This document shows positions 32,723 through 44,866 of a stretch of DNA of 58,101 nucleotides, one piece after another. The stretch is from Acanthamoeba sp. SK_2022b (Eukaryota > Discosea > Longamoebia > Acanthamoebidae): contig JANDJZ010000268.1 of the NCBI GenBank assembly GCA_027943245.1, forward strand, positions 1 through 58,101, written 5' to 3'. The notes below the pieces were generated by a model. That model had not been told where the DNA came from. It worked only from the letters and a program-made list of their open reading frames with translations, and ran no database searches. The translations under genes were made by a program, and so were the position numbers. How positions within the stretch are numbered: the stretch's first letter is position 1; the number at the start of each line of letters is the position of its first letter.

Positions 32723-33793
32723 CTAGTTGCCGATTTCGATGGGCAGCCAGGCGTCGATGTTCTTCCAGCTGTTGATGGGACGCGACCGGATGGGGAACGA
32801 CAGGTGCTGCGAAGGAAAGGAGCCATAAGCACGAAGTCGACAACAAAAAAGAATTAAAGCAACTTGCGCGGCGAGAGTGTGGGGTACCAGTTCGTGCTTG
32901 ATGCTGCCGCTCGACTTCTCGACCTTCTTGGGGAGCCTGTAGCCGTCTGTGCCCTTGAAGTCGGTGTACTTGTCGAGGGGGAACCGAGCACCACAGTAGA
33001 ATTCGTCCTCGGTACCGGTGGGCACGCCCTACACGAATTAGATTAGCAGATTATTCGGAATTAACGACTTGGTGCTGGCCAGCACGATCAGGGCAAAAAG
33101 AGAAGGGGTTACCCGCTCAGCTTCGCCCTTCTTGGGCTTCTTCTGCTTCTTCTTGGCGTCCTTAGAGTCTCCCTCGGGCTTGGCGCCCTTCGTCTCAAGG
33201 ACGCATTTGATGGACTTCATGGTCTTGGACGTCTGGTTCTTGATCTCGACTGCACATAGCGATGAGTTTCAAGTTAGCAACCGAGTAGAAACGGCTACTT
33301 CCAGACAGGAAGACGTACATTTGAGCTCGACCTTCTCCTCCGGCTTGTAGCTCCGGCTCTCGATGGAGACGGTGAATTCGATGACCTTGTCCTTGGCCAG
33401 CTCGAAGGTCTTCTTGAGCACCGTTCGGCCATCGATCACCACAACCGACTGCTCCTCATTCTTTCCCTTCTTGGCCTTCTTACCCTTCTTGTCGGCCTTC
33501 TTCTTGTCCTTCTTGTCACCGTTGTCCTCCTTGGCCTTGGTCTTGGGCGAGGGCGGGTTGTAGTACTCGGTCTCCTTCTTGGGCTCGCTGCGCGGGGTGG
33601 TGGTGGCCGATCGCGGTGAAGTCGCGCCCTTGGCCGAGGCAGATGACGACGTCTTGTCGCTTGCGGTCGATTCCTCCTCGCTGGTCTCCTCCTCCGATTC
33701 CTCCTCGCTCGTCTCCTCCTCTTCAGACTCTACTTCTTCGCTCTCCTCCTCCGAGTCGGACCTCTTCTTCCTCTCATCTTCAGACGACGACAT
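32723..33793 (-). CDS. Acidic/basic low-complexity protein with an arrestin-like fold region
   Basis: Four exons. The first (from ATG 33793) begins with about 45 residues of alternating Ser/Glu blocks (SEEESEEVESEEEE), then Ser/Thr/Pro, then a Lys-rich stretch (KKDKKKADKKGKKAKKGK). The folded part starts at VVVIDGRTVLKKTFELAKDK and continues VSIESRSYKPEEKVELK and, after splicing, IEIKNQTSKTMKSIKCVLE, a beta-sandwich pattern like arrestin-type domains. After another Lys-rich insert come GARFPLDKYTDFKG and the end SWKNIDAWLPIEIGN. Acidic and basic tracts suggest a nuclear or nucleic-acid setting, but this is a guess. The splice sites are good; the family is tentative. Confidence 0.6.
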
Positions 33794-34273
33794 CTTCTGA
33801 GGTTTGTGTAGCGGTTCAAATGAGAATTCGATCTAATTGATGGAAAAGCACGATTAGCTTCTTAGAAGTTCGCGCGAGCAAGCCTACGTAGGGGCTAGAA
33901 GCGAGGATGAGAAGAGAAAGTCGTACCTGTAAGCCCTTGGTTGGGTGTTGTGTGGTGCGCGATAGGAAGAACTTGAGAAGAGAACGTTGGGCTTCTCGCG
34001 CCGGTTGTGTGGTTGCGTCAACAAAAAGACCAGGGCGACGGCCAAGAATGAGGCCCAGTAGTGGTGGCCTGTGGCCGCCAAGCGGAGCAACCAACTGTCT
34101 CGCAGGCATTCTTCATTTTCCCAATTGCGTACATCGTTTATTAATTGCAGCGTCCAAGAACGTAAGATATGCAGTTTGCCTAATAAAGGCTTGTGGCTGT
34201 TGGACGCAGACAGCGGGCCAGGTTTTCTTCTTATTTCTAGTTAGTTTTATCGCTGAAACCTCAACCGCCAGCC
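33794..34273. other. Divergent intergenic region
   Basis: It separates the minus-strand acidic protein gene from TM2 paralogue B on the plus strand, so both promoters lie here. No further gene was seen. Confidence 0.5.
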
Positions 34274-35203
34274 ATGAAGGCGACCACCAACACTTCCACC
34301 ACGCTCGCCCTCTTTCTCCTCGCTCTTGCCACACGTGTGGCTGGGCTTCCAGCTTCGGCAGACGAGTCCGGTGAGGTATCGACCTGGTCGGCCTACCTAC
34401 AACAGTTGGCCGAAGTTTGGTCCTCGCACAGGGGCTACAACCTCCTCCGGCAAGCCGCCCTTGCCGAAGAAGTGGAGGCGGAAGGAGAGTTGCGCCGCCT
34501 CAAGCGTAACCAGGAGAACGGAGGCGGTTCCTGCAACACCAGTGCGACCGACGTGTGCAACGGCAGAGGGCAGTGCGTGGCTGACATCTGCGTTTGCTAC
34601 AATGGCTGGACGGGTCCCACGTGCCAACACGAGCGCAAGTCTGTGCGTTATTGAGCTCTCCCCACTTTGGGGATCATGAAAAAACTCCCCCAGTGCTCGA
34701 GGGTTCACTCAAAGGTGCATGTTTATGTGCAATGAGCAGAAGCTGACGGCGTTCCTCCTGGAGTTCTTCATCGGTTCTTACACGGGCGCTTCTAGCTTCT
34801 ACCTTGGATACACAGGTCGGGGTGCGGGCAAGATCGTCATGTACTGGTGCTCCTGCATCATCTGCTGCCTCGGTGGAGTGTTCTCGTATGTGCCCCCCTA
34901 GGCGCATGTATCCTTCATCAACCTCACGTTTAGAGGTGCACGGTGCAGTGGTCTTGCAAAGCCATGCTGCGGCAAAGTTGGAGCTGTGCTTGTTCCGCTC
35001 TTGTTCACCTTCCTTGGAGCAGCACCTTTCCTGGCAGTCAAGTACGCTGGGCAATGCCCGCTCTAACGTGTGCCTGTTTGCGGATGCGGTGGCTTCAAAC
35101 TGATCTTGCATCGTCTGTCAGCATCTGGTCTCTGGTAGATTGGATCAGGATCCTCTGCGATGACCTAGACGACTCCGACGGCTACAACCTCCAGGGGTTC
35201 TAG
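34274..35203 (+). CDS. EGF-like, TM2-domain membrane protein (paralogue B)
   Basis: Four exons, 34274-34642, 34737-34885, 34949-35041 and 35122-35203, join exactly to 230 residues. Layout: signal peptide (TLALFLLALATRVAGLPA), SADESGEVSTWSAYLQQLAE, the LKRNQENGGGSCN segment, one EGF-like module (CNGRGQCVADICVCYNGW), then the TM2 helices (KLTAFLLEFFIGSYTGASSF, IVMYWCSCIICCLGGVFSY, then VLVPLLFTFLGAAPFLAV) and the end DDLDDSDGYNLQGF. The introns are at the same places and phases as in paralogue A at 19212-20215. The two genes point away from each other across the 5S island. TM2 proteins of animals are implicated in Notch signalling and endocytosis; the role here is unknown. Confidence 0.92.
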
Positions 35204-35461
35204 TGATGTCATTGCCACATGAGCTTTCCGAAGGCGTGGATGCGCGATCTCAAGTTGTGGTGATTGTAATGGTTTACTCAGTGTTCAGACTCAAGAAAGT
35301 AGAAAGAGCAACGAAGCAGTGACGTTAGTGTCGGTTCTTGCAGATCACGCCCGCAAGAAGAAGAAGAAAATGGAATTTTCCAGAGCGCGAAAAAGGAAAG
35401 CGCCCACAGACGGACGGTCCCGCCCGAAGATCCCACCCCGCACGTGTGGCATACGAACAAG

Positions 35462-37138
35462 ATGAAGATGTGGAGGCAAAGCCAACGCGGCTCGATGGCG
35501 GTGACTCTCGGCAGCATTGTCCTTTTGCTCATCTTGGCATGGGCCGCAGCACAGGCGGACGATCCCTTGACCGGCCCACCACGCAGTACCATGTCCCATC
35601 CTTTGGTGTTTTTATCATTAACAACATTAAATAGCTGTCGCCCACATCATCGACTATGCCTGAACTATTCACCACAATACCTTTTTATCAGATTTTTGCC
35701 AGTCTGAAACAGCGCTCTCAAGCCCCAACGGGACTATAGCAGACCATGACGGTCTTGGGACCTACGGCGTGAACACCTACTGCTGGTGGTACCTGACGCC
35801 CCTGCTGCCACCGGATGGACGTGCGGCGGACCAGGTGACACTGCAGATATCGAAACTGGTACTGCCACGCTCGCTACTGCACCCCTATATTCAGCAGCCG
35901 ACCTGTGGGCGTCGTACAGGACCTTGAGTACATGTACGACTACGTAGACGTATTCCAGGGTGTGGCTTCAATGGAGATCTTTGAGTGGTATGTCCACGCG
36001 CTGGGCTGTGGTCACTCTGTGCTCGCTTACCTCCCCTCACACGCGCATCGCGATGCTTGTTGACAGGCTGACCGGAGAAGACACCCAGTCCTTCGTTCGG
36101 GAGACCCTGGTGATCGATGGTCCGGCAGTCTCCATCTACTTCAGATCGGACGAAGACATCGTCCGTTCGGGCTTCCGCCTTTTCTTCAGCGGCGGTACTG
36201 CCCTTTTTCTATTATTTTTATCTTTTATTTTAAAAAAAGCTCCACTAAGGACCAAACAATACACCCCAGTGGACTGCAGCGGGTTGAACAGGTGTAGCGG
36301 CAATGGCGTGTGTGCGGCGGGTGTCACAACGGGAAGCTTCTATTGTGCCTGCTCGCCCGGGTGGACGGGCAACAACTGCTCGCAGGCCCTCCCCAACCAA
36401 CCGGCCCCCAGTACGCCCACAACGTTGCTTCGCCAGTCTCCCCTGCATCGCTCCTGACACATCGCACGTCGCTCGCTTCTTCACAGGATACTGCTGGGGC
36501 TCGAGAACGCTCAACGCCCGCCAGAGTACTCTCGTAGAGCGCACGGTCGGCAGCGAGTACCTCAACAGGCAAAGCTGTAGCTGGACCATAGACCCCTCAG
36601 GTCCGCCGCCTCACCGCGCCCAAACGTTGGTTGGGCCTCGCGTCAATTGACGCCACCAATGCAGGCAACGTGAGTGTCGGCGACGCCTACTCGCTCGATC
36701 TCCAGTTCAACAAGCTCACCACCGAGCTTGGCTGGGACTTCGTGACCGTGCGCGATGGCGCAGTTTCTGACGACCTCGCCGGTGCGTCTCCTCCCTCCTT
36801 TCGCCCACTCACCCACGCTCACGTGGAGCGAGCCTGCAGTGTCCTACACGGGTGACAGCCTGCCGCCGGCTGTGCGTTTCGACTCAGGCTCTGCAGTCGT
36901 CACCTTCACCTCCGACATCGGCATTGTCGGCTCGGGCTTCGCTGCGACCTACACCACAAGTACTCTTTGCCCCATCTTTAGGTGAAGCTCCAACACTGCT
37001 GACGTTTGTCATGTGCGCTCTAGCCGTGTGTCCGGGCGGCTGCCACAACGGAACGTGCGTGAGCGGTCGTTGCATGTGCCAATATGGCTTCGTGGGTCCC
37101 TTCTGTAATGCGAGTGCGTTCCTCTTTCAACTATTGTT

Positions 37139-37233
<95 letters not shown>

Positions 37234-39277
37234 CGAGAGACTCACATCGTCTCGGCGCAGCGGCGGCTTGTCCGATGAACTGTAACAATGGGACCGCGTG
37301 GGGTACCTGCAACAACCTGACGTTGACTTGCTCGTGTGCGTCTAACCGAAGCGGGCCCGACTGCTCCGTCTGTACCGCCTCGGGCTGCCCTCCGAGTGCG
37401 TTCTCTCCTCCCCCCCATTTGCTCTACATCGCTCCTCTTTGCCGCTGTGCTGTGCGGTTGCGTGAAGCCAGAATTGACCGCTCTCGGGACTCTCCAGTGC
37501 ATTGTTCGGTTCCTGGAGTCTTCTCGGCCAAGTCCGGACGGTTTGGCGACTACTCAGGCTCCGTGTACGTCTGTGTGTAGTGTGCCGCGTGATCGTCGTC
37601 AATCACCGCTCACCCGCTCCACCAACCTCGGGCGAGTATAGATCCGTTCCTTCGCAATGCGAATGGGATATCCAGCCCTCCGGCGTCGACACGATCGTCA
37701 TCTCCTTCCTACTCTTCAAGATGTGTAGGTCTACCCGAGCGTGTTTATTATTTATCTATTATTCACCCTCTATTTCTATCTTCAATGGTTTTTCTGAACC
37801 ACACAATAGCGAGCACTGAAAACATGTGGATCAACGATGACAATGGCCAGACGGTGTGGAACTCCTTCGGCTTTACCAATCAATACGCGAGTAAGTGTGG
37901 CGCTCTGAATGATGATTCGTGCACGGCTACAACACCACTTCGTGTGGTGGCGGCGTTGCCCTTCTGGAACGGCCACCACTCGCCAGGGCATCATGCTAAC
38001 GTTACGTTGCGTGTCACCGCGGCTGCAGGTCGGCTGCCCCCGCCAGTCGTGATTAACTCTGGTAGTGCCACCATCTACTTCCTCGGAACCGACGGTGTCA
38101 ATAGCTCGCGCATCCAGGCCATCTACAACTCGTGTACGTATTGCGAGGCCGCCCGTGCCCCCTCCTCCCCTATTGAGTGTCGGCTGACCGGCCTCGCTTT
38201 CGCCGGCGTCGTCGTTCTTTGGCTGCGATGCGTAACAGACTCGTGCCAAGACCAATGCAGCGGTAACGGCGACTGTCTCCCGCTGACCTTTGCGGGCAAC
38301 ACAGTGGCCTGCCGCTGTTATGAGGGCTGGGAGGGCGCCTCGTGCGACAAGCGTATGTGCTCGAACCCCCCCCCCGCGTCTTGCTCTGCTTGACCGAGAG
38401 CTCACCGAGCCCTATTCGCAAACTCTGTGTGCTGTGTTCGTTTTTTGGTCTCTCAGCGACGTGTCCCAACGGTTGCTTCGGGCGGGGTCAGTGCCTGCCC
38501 TACTATCCCAACGGGACATCGCCGGTGTCCTACGGCCAGCGGTGCGTCTGTAATCCGGGATACTACGGGCCCTCCTGTGCCATTCGTACGGAACTCGCTC
38601 TCGTGTGAAATCCATCGCCACCAACAAGACTGCTTGCTCATTCGAGAGGATGGCCATTTCTTTCTTCGTGCAGCCCACTGCCAGGATGATGAGACGGTGG
38701 TCTTGACCGGCTCCAGCGGTGTGATCCGGGATCGCGCCGAGGGCCAGTACTACAGGTAGGTCCCGATTCGAAACCGCTCGTGTCGTGGGCCCGTCTGCGT
38801 ACTGCGGTGTGGTGCCGCTGACGCTTACCGAAACGCGTTGCAGGACCGGCGCGAGCTGCTCGTGGATCATCCAGCCTGCCGTGCCGGCCAACGTCACGCT
38901 CTACTTTACTCGCTTCGCCATCTCTGAGCCTAGTGACGACAGCGTCTCGGTCTTTGATGGCAACACCACCACTACCGTCCTCATCGACACCGCCAGGTTC
39001 CACCTCCTTGTTTTATTAGAGTAATTATAATAATTATTATCATTTCTGATATATATATATATATCTTATTTTTCATGGTGGCGCAGTGGCTCCTGGCTGC
39101 CGCCCTCGGTGACGTCGTCGCAGGGTGGCCTCTCTGTAACATTCAACACGGACGTCTTGCCGTTTGACGTGGCCGGTCCGCTCAGCGGATTCGAGGCCTA
39201 CTACGTTTCCAACAGTACGTCGCGCGTGCATGTCCGTGCGTGGGCATGCGGTTGCTCAGTTCTGTGTCTGTGTCTGT

Positions 39278-39344
<67 letters not shown>

Positions 39345-39844
39345 TGCTCGCGAGACAGGCCCGGCCTGCGGAGGCTGTAGTGGCAACGGCTACTGCGATC
39401 CTGGCACAAACGAGTGCGTGTGCTTCCCCGGCCAGAGCGGCAGCCAGTGCAGCAGCGCCAATGTCTCGACGGACGCTGCCGTCGAGCTCGCGCGCGATGA
39501 ACTGGCGCAAGGCAAGGCTACGCCTGTGAGCGTGTTGTGTGTGCGTGTGTTTCACCCTTGTTGCTGATGTGTGCGTGCGCGCGCAGGTTCGCTGCGATTG
39601 TTGGAGTGGACGTGGTACGTCATGTCGGTCCCCACGAGTGAGCCGAGCCAGGCCACGGTGAAGCTATCCAGCACGACCTCAACTTCGGTTCGACTCCACG
39701 CCGCCTTCGGGAAGCTACCCCTCGCCCCCTTTGACGATTTCTCGGACATCACCAACAACACGGTTCGGCTTGCCTCTCCCCTATCACTCCTCCCCTTCCC
39801 TCGTTCTCTCGATTCGTGCGCATATGTGCTCATTCTTAAGCGTG

Positions 39845-39904
<60 letters not shown>

Positions 39905-40589
39905 ATGTGCGTGACTCGCAGGACAAGTATATCGTGATTTACCAGCCGCAGAGCGGCGACTGGTACTTGGGCGTACAGAACCTGGATGCGGGAGGCCAGG
40001 TCCAAAACTACACCATCTCCTACAGCTGTGCGCCTCCCTCCCCTCCCCTCCCCTCGCGTGCACGCGCACGCAGCTTATCCGACTGCGCGTGTGCGTGCGT
40101 GGCTCGCAGTCGCCTGCCCGACGTGCCTCAACGGCGGGACGTGTTCGGCGGCGACCAACTACACGTGCGACTGTGGCACGTCCTACGTCGGCGACGTGTG
40201 CCAGACCAAGGTCACCACACAGAGCGACTCCAACAACGCCGCAGTCATCGGTGCGTGGCCGCCCGCTTGTGACGGCGAGGATCCCAGAGCGCTCACATGT
40301 GCGGAGCGGCGTGGCGTGGCGTGGCAGGTGGTGTGGTGTTCCTCGTCTTTGTGCTGGTCGCGGTGGTGGCGGTCCTCGGCGTCCTGTTCTACAAGCGCTA
40401 CCACGGGATCCAGGGCTACTTTGCCCGGTCCTTCGAGCAGAACGATCTGAACCCGCACCCGGCCGTCTCGCAGCGCAGCAAAGGTAACAAGCTCCCCTCG
40501 TGGCGGCCGACGAGAGCGCCTTGTTGACCTCTTTGCTCTCGCGTGTGGCCATGGCAGCTGACCAGATGGGCGACTTCCAGCGCCTCTAG
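35462..40589 (+). CDS. Large single-pass membrane protein with alternating CUB-like and EGF-like modules
   Basis: Some 20 exons encode roughly 1,000 residues. A signal peptide (TLGSIVLLLILAWAAAQA) is followed by repeated pairs of CUB-like domains and EGF modules. CUB-like markers include VTLQISKLDLEYMYDYVDVF, SYSLDLQF-type strands with WDFVTVRDG, CEWDIQPSGVDTIVISF and SCSWIIQPAVPANVTLYF. EGF modules include CSGNGVCAAGVTTG, CHNGTCVSGRCMCQYGFVG, CSGNGDCLPL, CFGRGQCLPYYPNG, CSGNGYCDPGTNECVCFPG and CLNGGTCSAATNYTCDCG. Near the end lies one transmembrane helix (FLVFVLVAVVAVLGVLFY) and a short cytosolic tail (YKRYHGIQGYFARSFEQNDL to MGDFQRL). The layout recalls attractin-type and phagocytic scavenger receptors, so a surface adhesion or prey-recognition role is possible. 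Exact exon borders in the 37.4-38.1 kb part are uncertain. Confidence 0.85.
37139..37232. repeat. (CA)n microsatellite in an intron of the CUB/EGF gene
   Basis: About 46 CA units with a single phase slip (ACACC), between the exon ending CQYGFVGPFCNAS and the next EGF exon. Confidence 0.95.
39279..39343. repeat. (TG)n microsatellite in an intron of the CUB/EGF gene
   Basis: About 32 TG units just upstream of the exon beginning GPACGGCSGNGYC. Confidence 0.95.
39845..39903. repeat. (TG)n microsatellite in an intron of the CUB/EGF gene
   Basis: About 29 TG units ending a few bases before the splice acceptor at about 39921. Confidence 0.95.
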
Positions 40590-40677
40590 ACGCTCGCGCA
40601 TGATCGCAGGGCTGTTGTGGTTCAAAAAAGGAGGGGAGGAGGGGAGCTTGAAGAAGTGGTAGGGAGTAGCAGATCAA

Positions 40678-41505
40678 TCAACTGGCCAGAGCAAGTAGGG
40701 GACACGCGAAGGGCTTGAGCCAAACGCGGTACATGCGCATGTCGCTGTTGCGCTCGTCAACAGGCAGAGCGGCGTTGGCGTCCACCCGCTCATAGGCAAA
40801 GTCGGCCGCCAGGAGGCGGAAGAACTCATCATCCCACCGCTCGTCGCACGCGCCTGGCGTTCGGTTCTGGGCCGTGCGGCCATCGTCATTGCAGAGGTAG
40901 CACACGAGGCGGTGTTGGTCGTTGAAGTTGACGCGACAGATCCTCTTGAGGGTCTCGATGAAGGGACGGTAGAGGGAGGCGAAGTAGATGCAGTCGGCGG
41001 CCAGCACCACCTGCACCCCGGCTGCTGCCCTGTGGCCGGCTCCGCCCTCCGACCAGTAGGCGTCGTCGTCCCATCTCATCCAGTCCAGCTCCATTGCCAC
41101 CAGGTGGACGCTGAAGAGCTCCCCGGAGGCATCTGCAAGATTGGCTCTAATGTTGTCTTCGATTTGAGTCAGAAGGTCCGATTTATCGGTTAATCGCACT
41201 TCTACACGATTTACCCCTGCCTCCGGAGGGGCAAAAGCCATGCCAATGCCCAGGAGGCCTGTTCCGGCACCCAATTCGAGGAGCACAGGTCGCTGCCATG
41301 CGCGGTCTTGCTGTTCTGATGCCGAATGTGTGAAGTAGCGGAGCATGTGAACGCTGGCGCCCCACACGCGCCCGCCAAGGTGCATCCGCGATTCCTGCGC
41401 TATGGATATGGTACGCCCAAACGCCTCCACCTCGTAGTTTGGCGTACGGTGCGTCTTCTTGCTGAAGAAGTCGCCCAGCAGCCCTCCATCCTCGTCCTCG
41501 CTCAT
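40678..41505 (-). CDS. Class I protein methyltransferase, METTL21/EEF2KMT family
   Basis: An intron-free gene of 275 residues. S-adenosylmethionine-binding motif I reads LLELGAGTGLLGIGMA. It is preceded by GGRVWGASVHMLRYF, the usual W-x-A/S lead-in of this family. The post-strand acidic residue is in VEVRLTDKSD, and the hallmark DxxY-type motif is VVLAADCIYFASLYRPFIET. These features place it among METTL21-type lysine methyltransferases, which modify chaperones and translation factors. The substrate cannot be deduced. The C-terminal half (FFRLLAADFAYERVDANAAL) is the normal continuation. An acidic N-terminus (MSEDEDGG) and a real ATG support the start. Confidence 0.9.
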   Translation of the reverse strand: MSEDEDGGLLGDFFSKKTHRTPNYEVEAFGRTISIAQESRMHLGGRVWGASVHMLRYFTHSASEQQDRAWQRPVLLELGAGTGLLGIGMAFAPPEAGVNRVEVRLTDKSDLLTQIEDNIRANLADASGELFSVHLVAMELDWMRWDDDAYWSEGGAGHRAAAGVQVVLAADCIYFASLYRPFIETLKRICRVNFNDQHRLVCYLCNDDGRTAQNRTPGACDERWDDEFFRLLAADFAYERVDANAALPVDERNSDMRMYRVWLKPFACPLLALAS

Positions 41506-42509
41506 CTTTGTTTTTTAGAGTGTCTTTTTGAATTCCACGAATCAATCTCACAAGGCAGCTCTCGGTCACTTTGCTTAGCCCTGCTGTGCCACTCTCACAG
41601 TTGCCTGTACAGCTGCATTGCCAACTCTCTCCAACTGACCTATAGCAGATGATCACAAGGCAGGAGGAGTTGGCTGCTCATGGGCTGGAGCCCAACCCAC
41701 CCACCCAGTGTTGGGCTACTTCACTTCAGCAGATATGGTGTGTGATGGCTGCAGTTGGGTGTGTGAAGAGTGTTTTATTGGATGATATAAAGAGGGAGTT
41801 AGTTCCTATTGAAGTGTGACAATTTGTTTTTGTGAATGGTTGGCAAGCAGCTGCACACAACAAGGTCAGTTGCAACATGCAACTATCACAGGCAGACATC
41901 ATGAAGGAAGTGAAGAGGAGAGTGCCTACAACCATTCTCAATGAGCTCATCATGTTTGTCACCAACCAAGAGCCAAAACTGTTTGCCCAAACTCAAGGTG
42001 CCCAGTTCATCCATTGATATGTGCTTCAAGGATGCCTTTGCTGTGGGCTATGCTCAACTCTACGCCAGGGTGAAGAGGTGGCTTTTAAGCTCAAGCAAGA
42101 CACTGAGGAAACCTGTGGACAGTTTTGATGGCTGTCTTGAAGGGAAGTGCCCCATCTCAAGGACCCATCATGGTCATACAAATGCAATCTCCTGCGCAAC
42201 GGTTCATGGTTCTCCAAGATGCTGAAGGAGTAGTCCATGCCCTCTGGGGAGGGTATCCTCCCAAGGTCTTCAATGGGGACTTCCTCAAGATGAACTGAGG
42301 TTGGCTCAAACAGTCTCTAGCTGTGGTCGCCAACAACCATTTTGGGTGGGCAAAAAAACACCTCCATGGTGTCAAATTTGTGACCACCATCAAATGAGCT
42401 CCAGGGAACTCAACGACTCTTCTTTCATTGTTGTTTTTCTTGTCCTTGGCCCACGCCCCCTTTAAAAAGTGTACTCACACCTGTAATTTTATTTTGGACC
42501 CACTGCTCA
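41506..42509. other. Second CpG-poor stretch, upstream of the reverse transcriptase relic
   Basis: TpG/CpA-rich sequence of lower GC with short, broken open frames that I cannot identify. It is probably the 5' part of the same dead retroelement. Confidence 0.45.
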
Positions 42510-43207
42510 TTGGACCACTCACCTCCAAGGAAAGAATCAGCATTCACCCATCTATACAAAGAAGGTGACCGTGCTAAGCCAAGTAACTACCACCCAATCT
42601 CACTCTTGCAGGTCCTCCCAAACTGTACTCCAACGTGCTTGAGCGCAGTGTTTGGAAAAACTATATCTGTGAACATCAGAATGGTTTCCACTCTCAGAGC
42701 CCTTGTAGACACAATTGAAGACAGCAACTGCAGAAAAAAAGAGATACACCTGGCCTACATAGATACGTGCAGAGCATATGACAGTATCTCACACAAAGCC
42801 ATCACCAGCATGCTACTCAATTATGGGGTAAACCCAACCTTAGTCACAGCTGTAAAGAATCTGTACACCAACTGCAGCATGCGCCTCAACATCAATGGTG
42901 TCCTTTCCACCCCTGTCCAATATGGCCGCCCGCGGTGTGTGCCAGCGGACTAACCCCACTTTTATTTATCATAGTGCTGAACCCACTCCTCCATTGGCTA
43001 GCAAAGAGAGAGGACCAGAGCGGTTATGAGTTTGAGTCTGGCCTACAAGTACCAGTACTGGTCTACTGTGACGACATTGTGCTCATTGGAAAAACATTCA
43101 ATGCCTTGTACAGCAAGCTGGTAGCATTCTATGATCGCCACAACCTGGCCATCAACCAAGGCAAGTCAGGCTACACCACCAATTCAAAACCTAGGCAGCC
43201 ATACTAA
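42510..43207 (+). pseudogene. LINE-type (non-LTR) reverse transcriptase relic
   Basis: Two overlapping frames together cover the palm of a non-LTR reverse transcriptase: KPSNYHPISLLQVLPN, AYIDTCRAYDSISHKA (the catalytic FxKAYD position), LLNYGVNPTLVTAVKNLY, then after a frameshift near 42940 LTPLLFIIVLNPLLHWL and VLVYCDDIVLIG (the catalytic DD). The frameshift falls at the conserved RGVxQGDPLSP block, where GVCQ suggests Arg to Cys by CpG decay. The expected endonuclease and the end of the reverse transcriptase are missing, so the element is inactive. Confidence 0.85.
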
Positions 43208-43336
43208 CTAGAATTGTTTTTGAGGCCATGGAGTCGCTGTTGACTAGGTGGGTGGTGCTTGTGCAGGCTTGGGCTACTCAAGTGTTATCGCGTTGTGTGT
43301 AATTGATTTTTTTAATTCGAGTTTGTCAACGCTTGC

Positions 43337-43972
43337 TCAGTAGCGGTCCTCGCGAATGAGGGCCAGCACGGCGTCCGCAAAGCGCGTGTAGTCGGACCTC
43401 TCGAGATAGATCTGGCCCGAGATGCGCACCACCAGGCCCAGTTCCGGCAGAGGGAAGATCATCGCCTGCCGACCTCAATCAGTATTTGACCCTCCCCGCT
43501 GCACGCGTCTGTCGAGGGAGGAACATGTTGGGGATTACCTCGATCTTGAAGTCGTTCCACAACAGTTGGCAGATGGCGTCGGCCCCTTCGCCGTCCTCGG
43601 CGTGGTGCGTGGGCTTGGGCATGCGAATCAGCGCCTTTGTGTGCAACCCCGCTCCCCCCACACGCTCGTTAGGTAGCTCGCCTACGACACTCGCTGACAA
43701 GACGACACACGCACCATGGCCGCGTAGTCCTCTGGCGGCACCACCACCTCTGTATTCCACGCCTGGGCTAGCTCGTGGGCTGTGTCGTGTGGGTTGGGTT
43801 GAGTTGAGAAGGAATAATGGGGAGAGGGGAGAGGAGGCGACGGGGGGGGGAGCAAGTACCAGCGTGGGTCACAAGCTCGTGGTTGTAGGCCGTAATCTTC
43901 TCCGGTCCACACAGCTCGACGAACTTCAAGGCGCTCGCCACCGACAGGAAGGGCGTGTAGTCGTCCGTCGCT

Positions 43973-44070
<98 letters not shown>

Positions 44071-44793
44071 CACACACACAAAAAATGATGACACAAGCCT
44101 CGTTTGAACATAACGCGACGACATGCTCACAGACAGGCGAGCTGAGTACCCTGCCAGATGAATTCGGAGTGGAAGCCCTGTTCGTAGCCGTGCGAGATGA
44201 CCGCCGGTCGCACCTCCTTATGGTACTCCTCCTTTACCCTGTCCACGCACTCATCAGCAGACGTGTGTGTCGTGTCGTGTCGTGTCGTGTCGTGTCGTGT
44301 CGTGTCGTGTCGTGTCGTGTCGTGTCGTGTCGTGTCGTGTCGTGTCGTGTCGTGTCGGAGAGGTACCAGGCAAAGGCGCAGCCGCGGGGCGCGTAGAGCC
44401 ACTTGTGGCAGTTGGAAACAAAGTAGTCGGCGTTGAGCTCCGCGAGGTTGAGTGGGATCTGACCCACCACGTGCGCGCCATCGACCAACACCCGCGCGCC
44501 GTGCGCGTGAATGAGCTCCACCAGCTCCCTCTGTGCGACACGACACCCGACTCTCAGTAGACATACAACACGCCGTCGTGCGGCCTGGCCTGGTGTGGCT
44601 GGGCGCTCACCATGGGGAGGACCATTCCCAGAGGAGATATGATGTGGTCCAGCAGCACCACGCGGATCTTACGCTCGCGATCGTCTGCCAGCGCCTGCCT
44701 GACCTTGTCGACCACCTGTGCCCGCCACGAACGATAACGACAGCGTCACTCAAGTTTGTGTTTGTACCGTCTGTGTTGTGTGTGTTGTGTGTG

Positions 44794-44866
<73 letters not shown>

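Noticed and set aside
44127..44564. Arg-His-Asp-Thr repeat protein
   Set aside because: It is a translation of the ACACG pentamer. The intron model gives the family sequence WVKEEYHKEVRPAVISHG without it.
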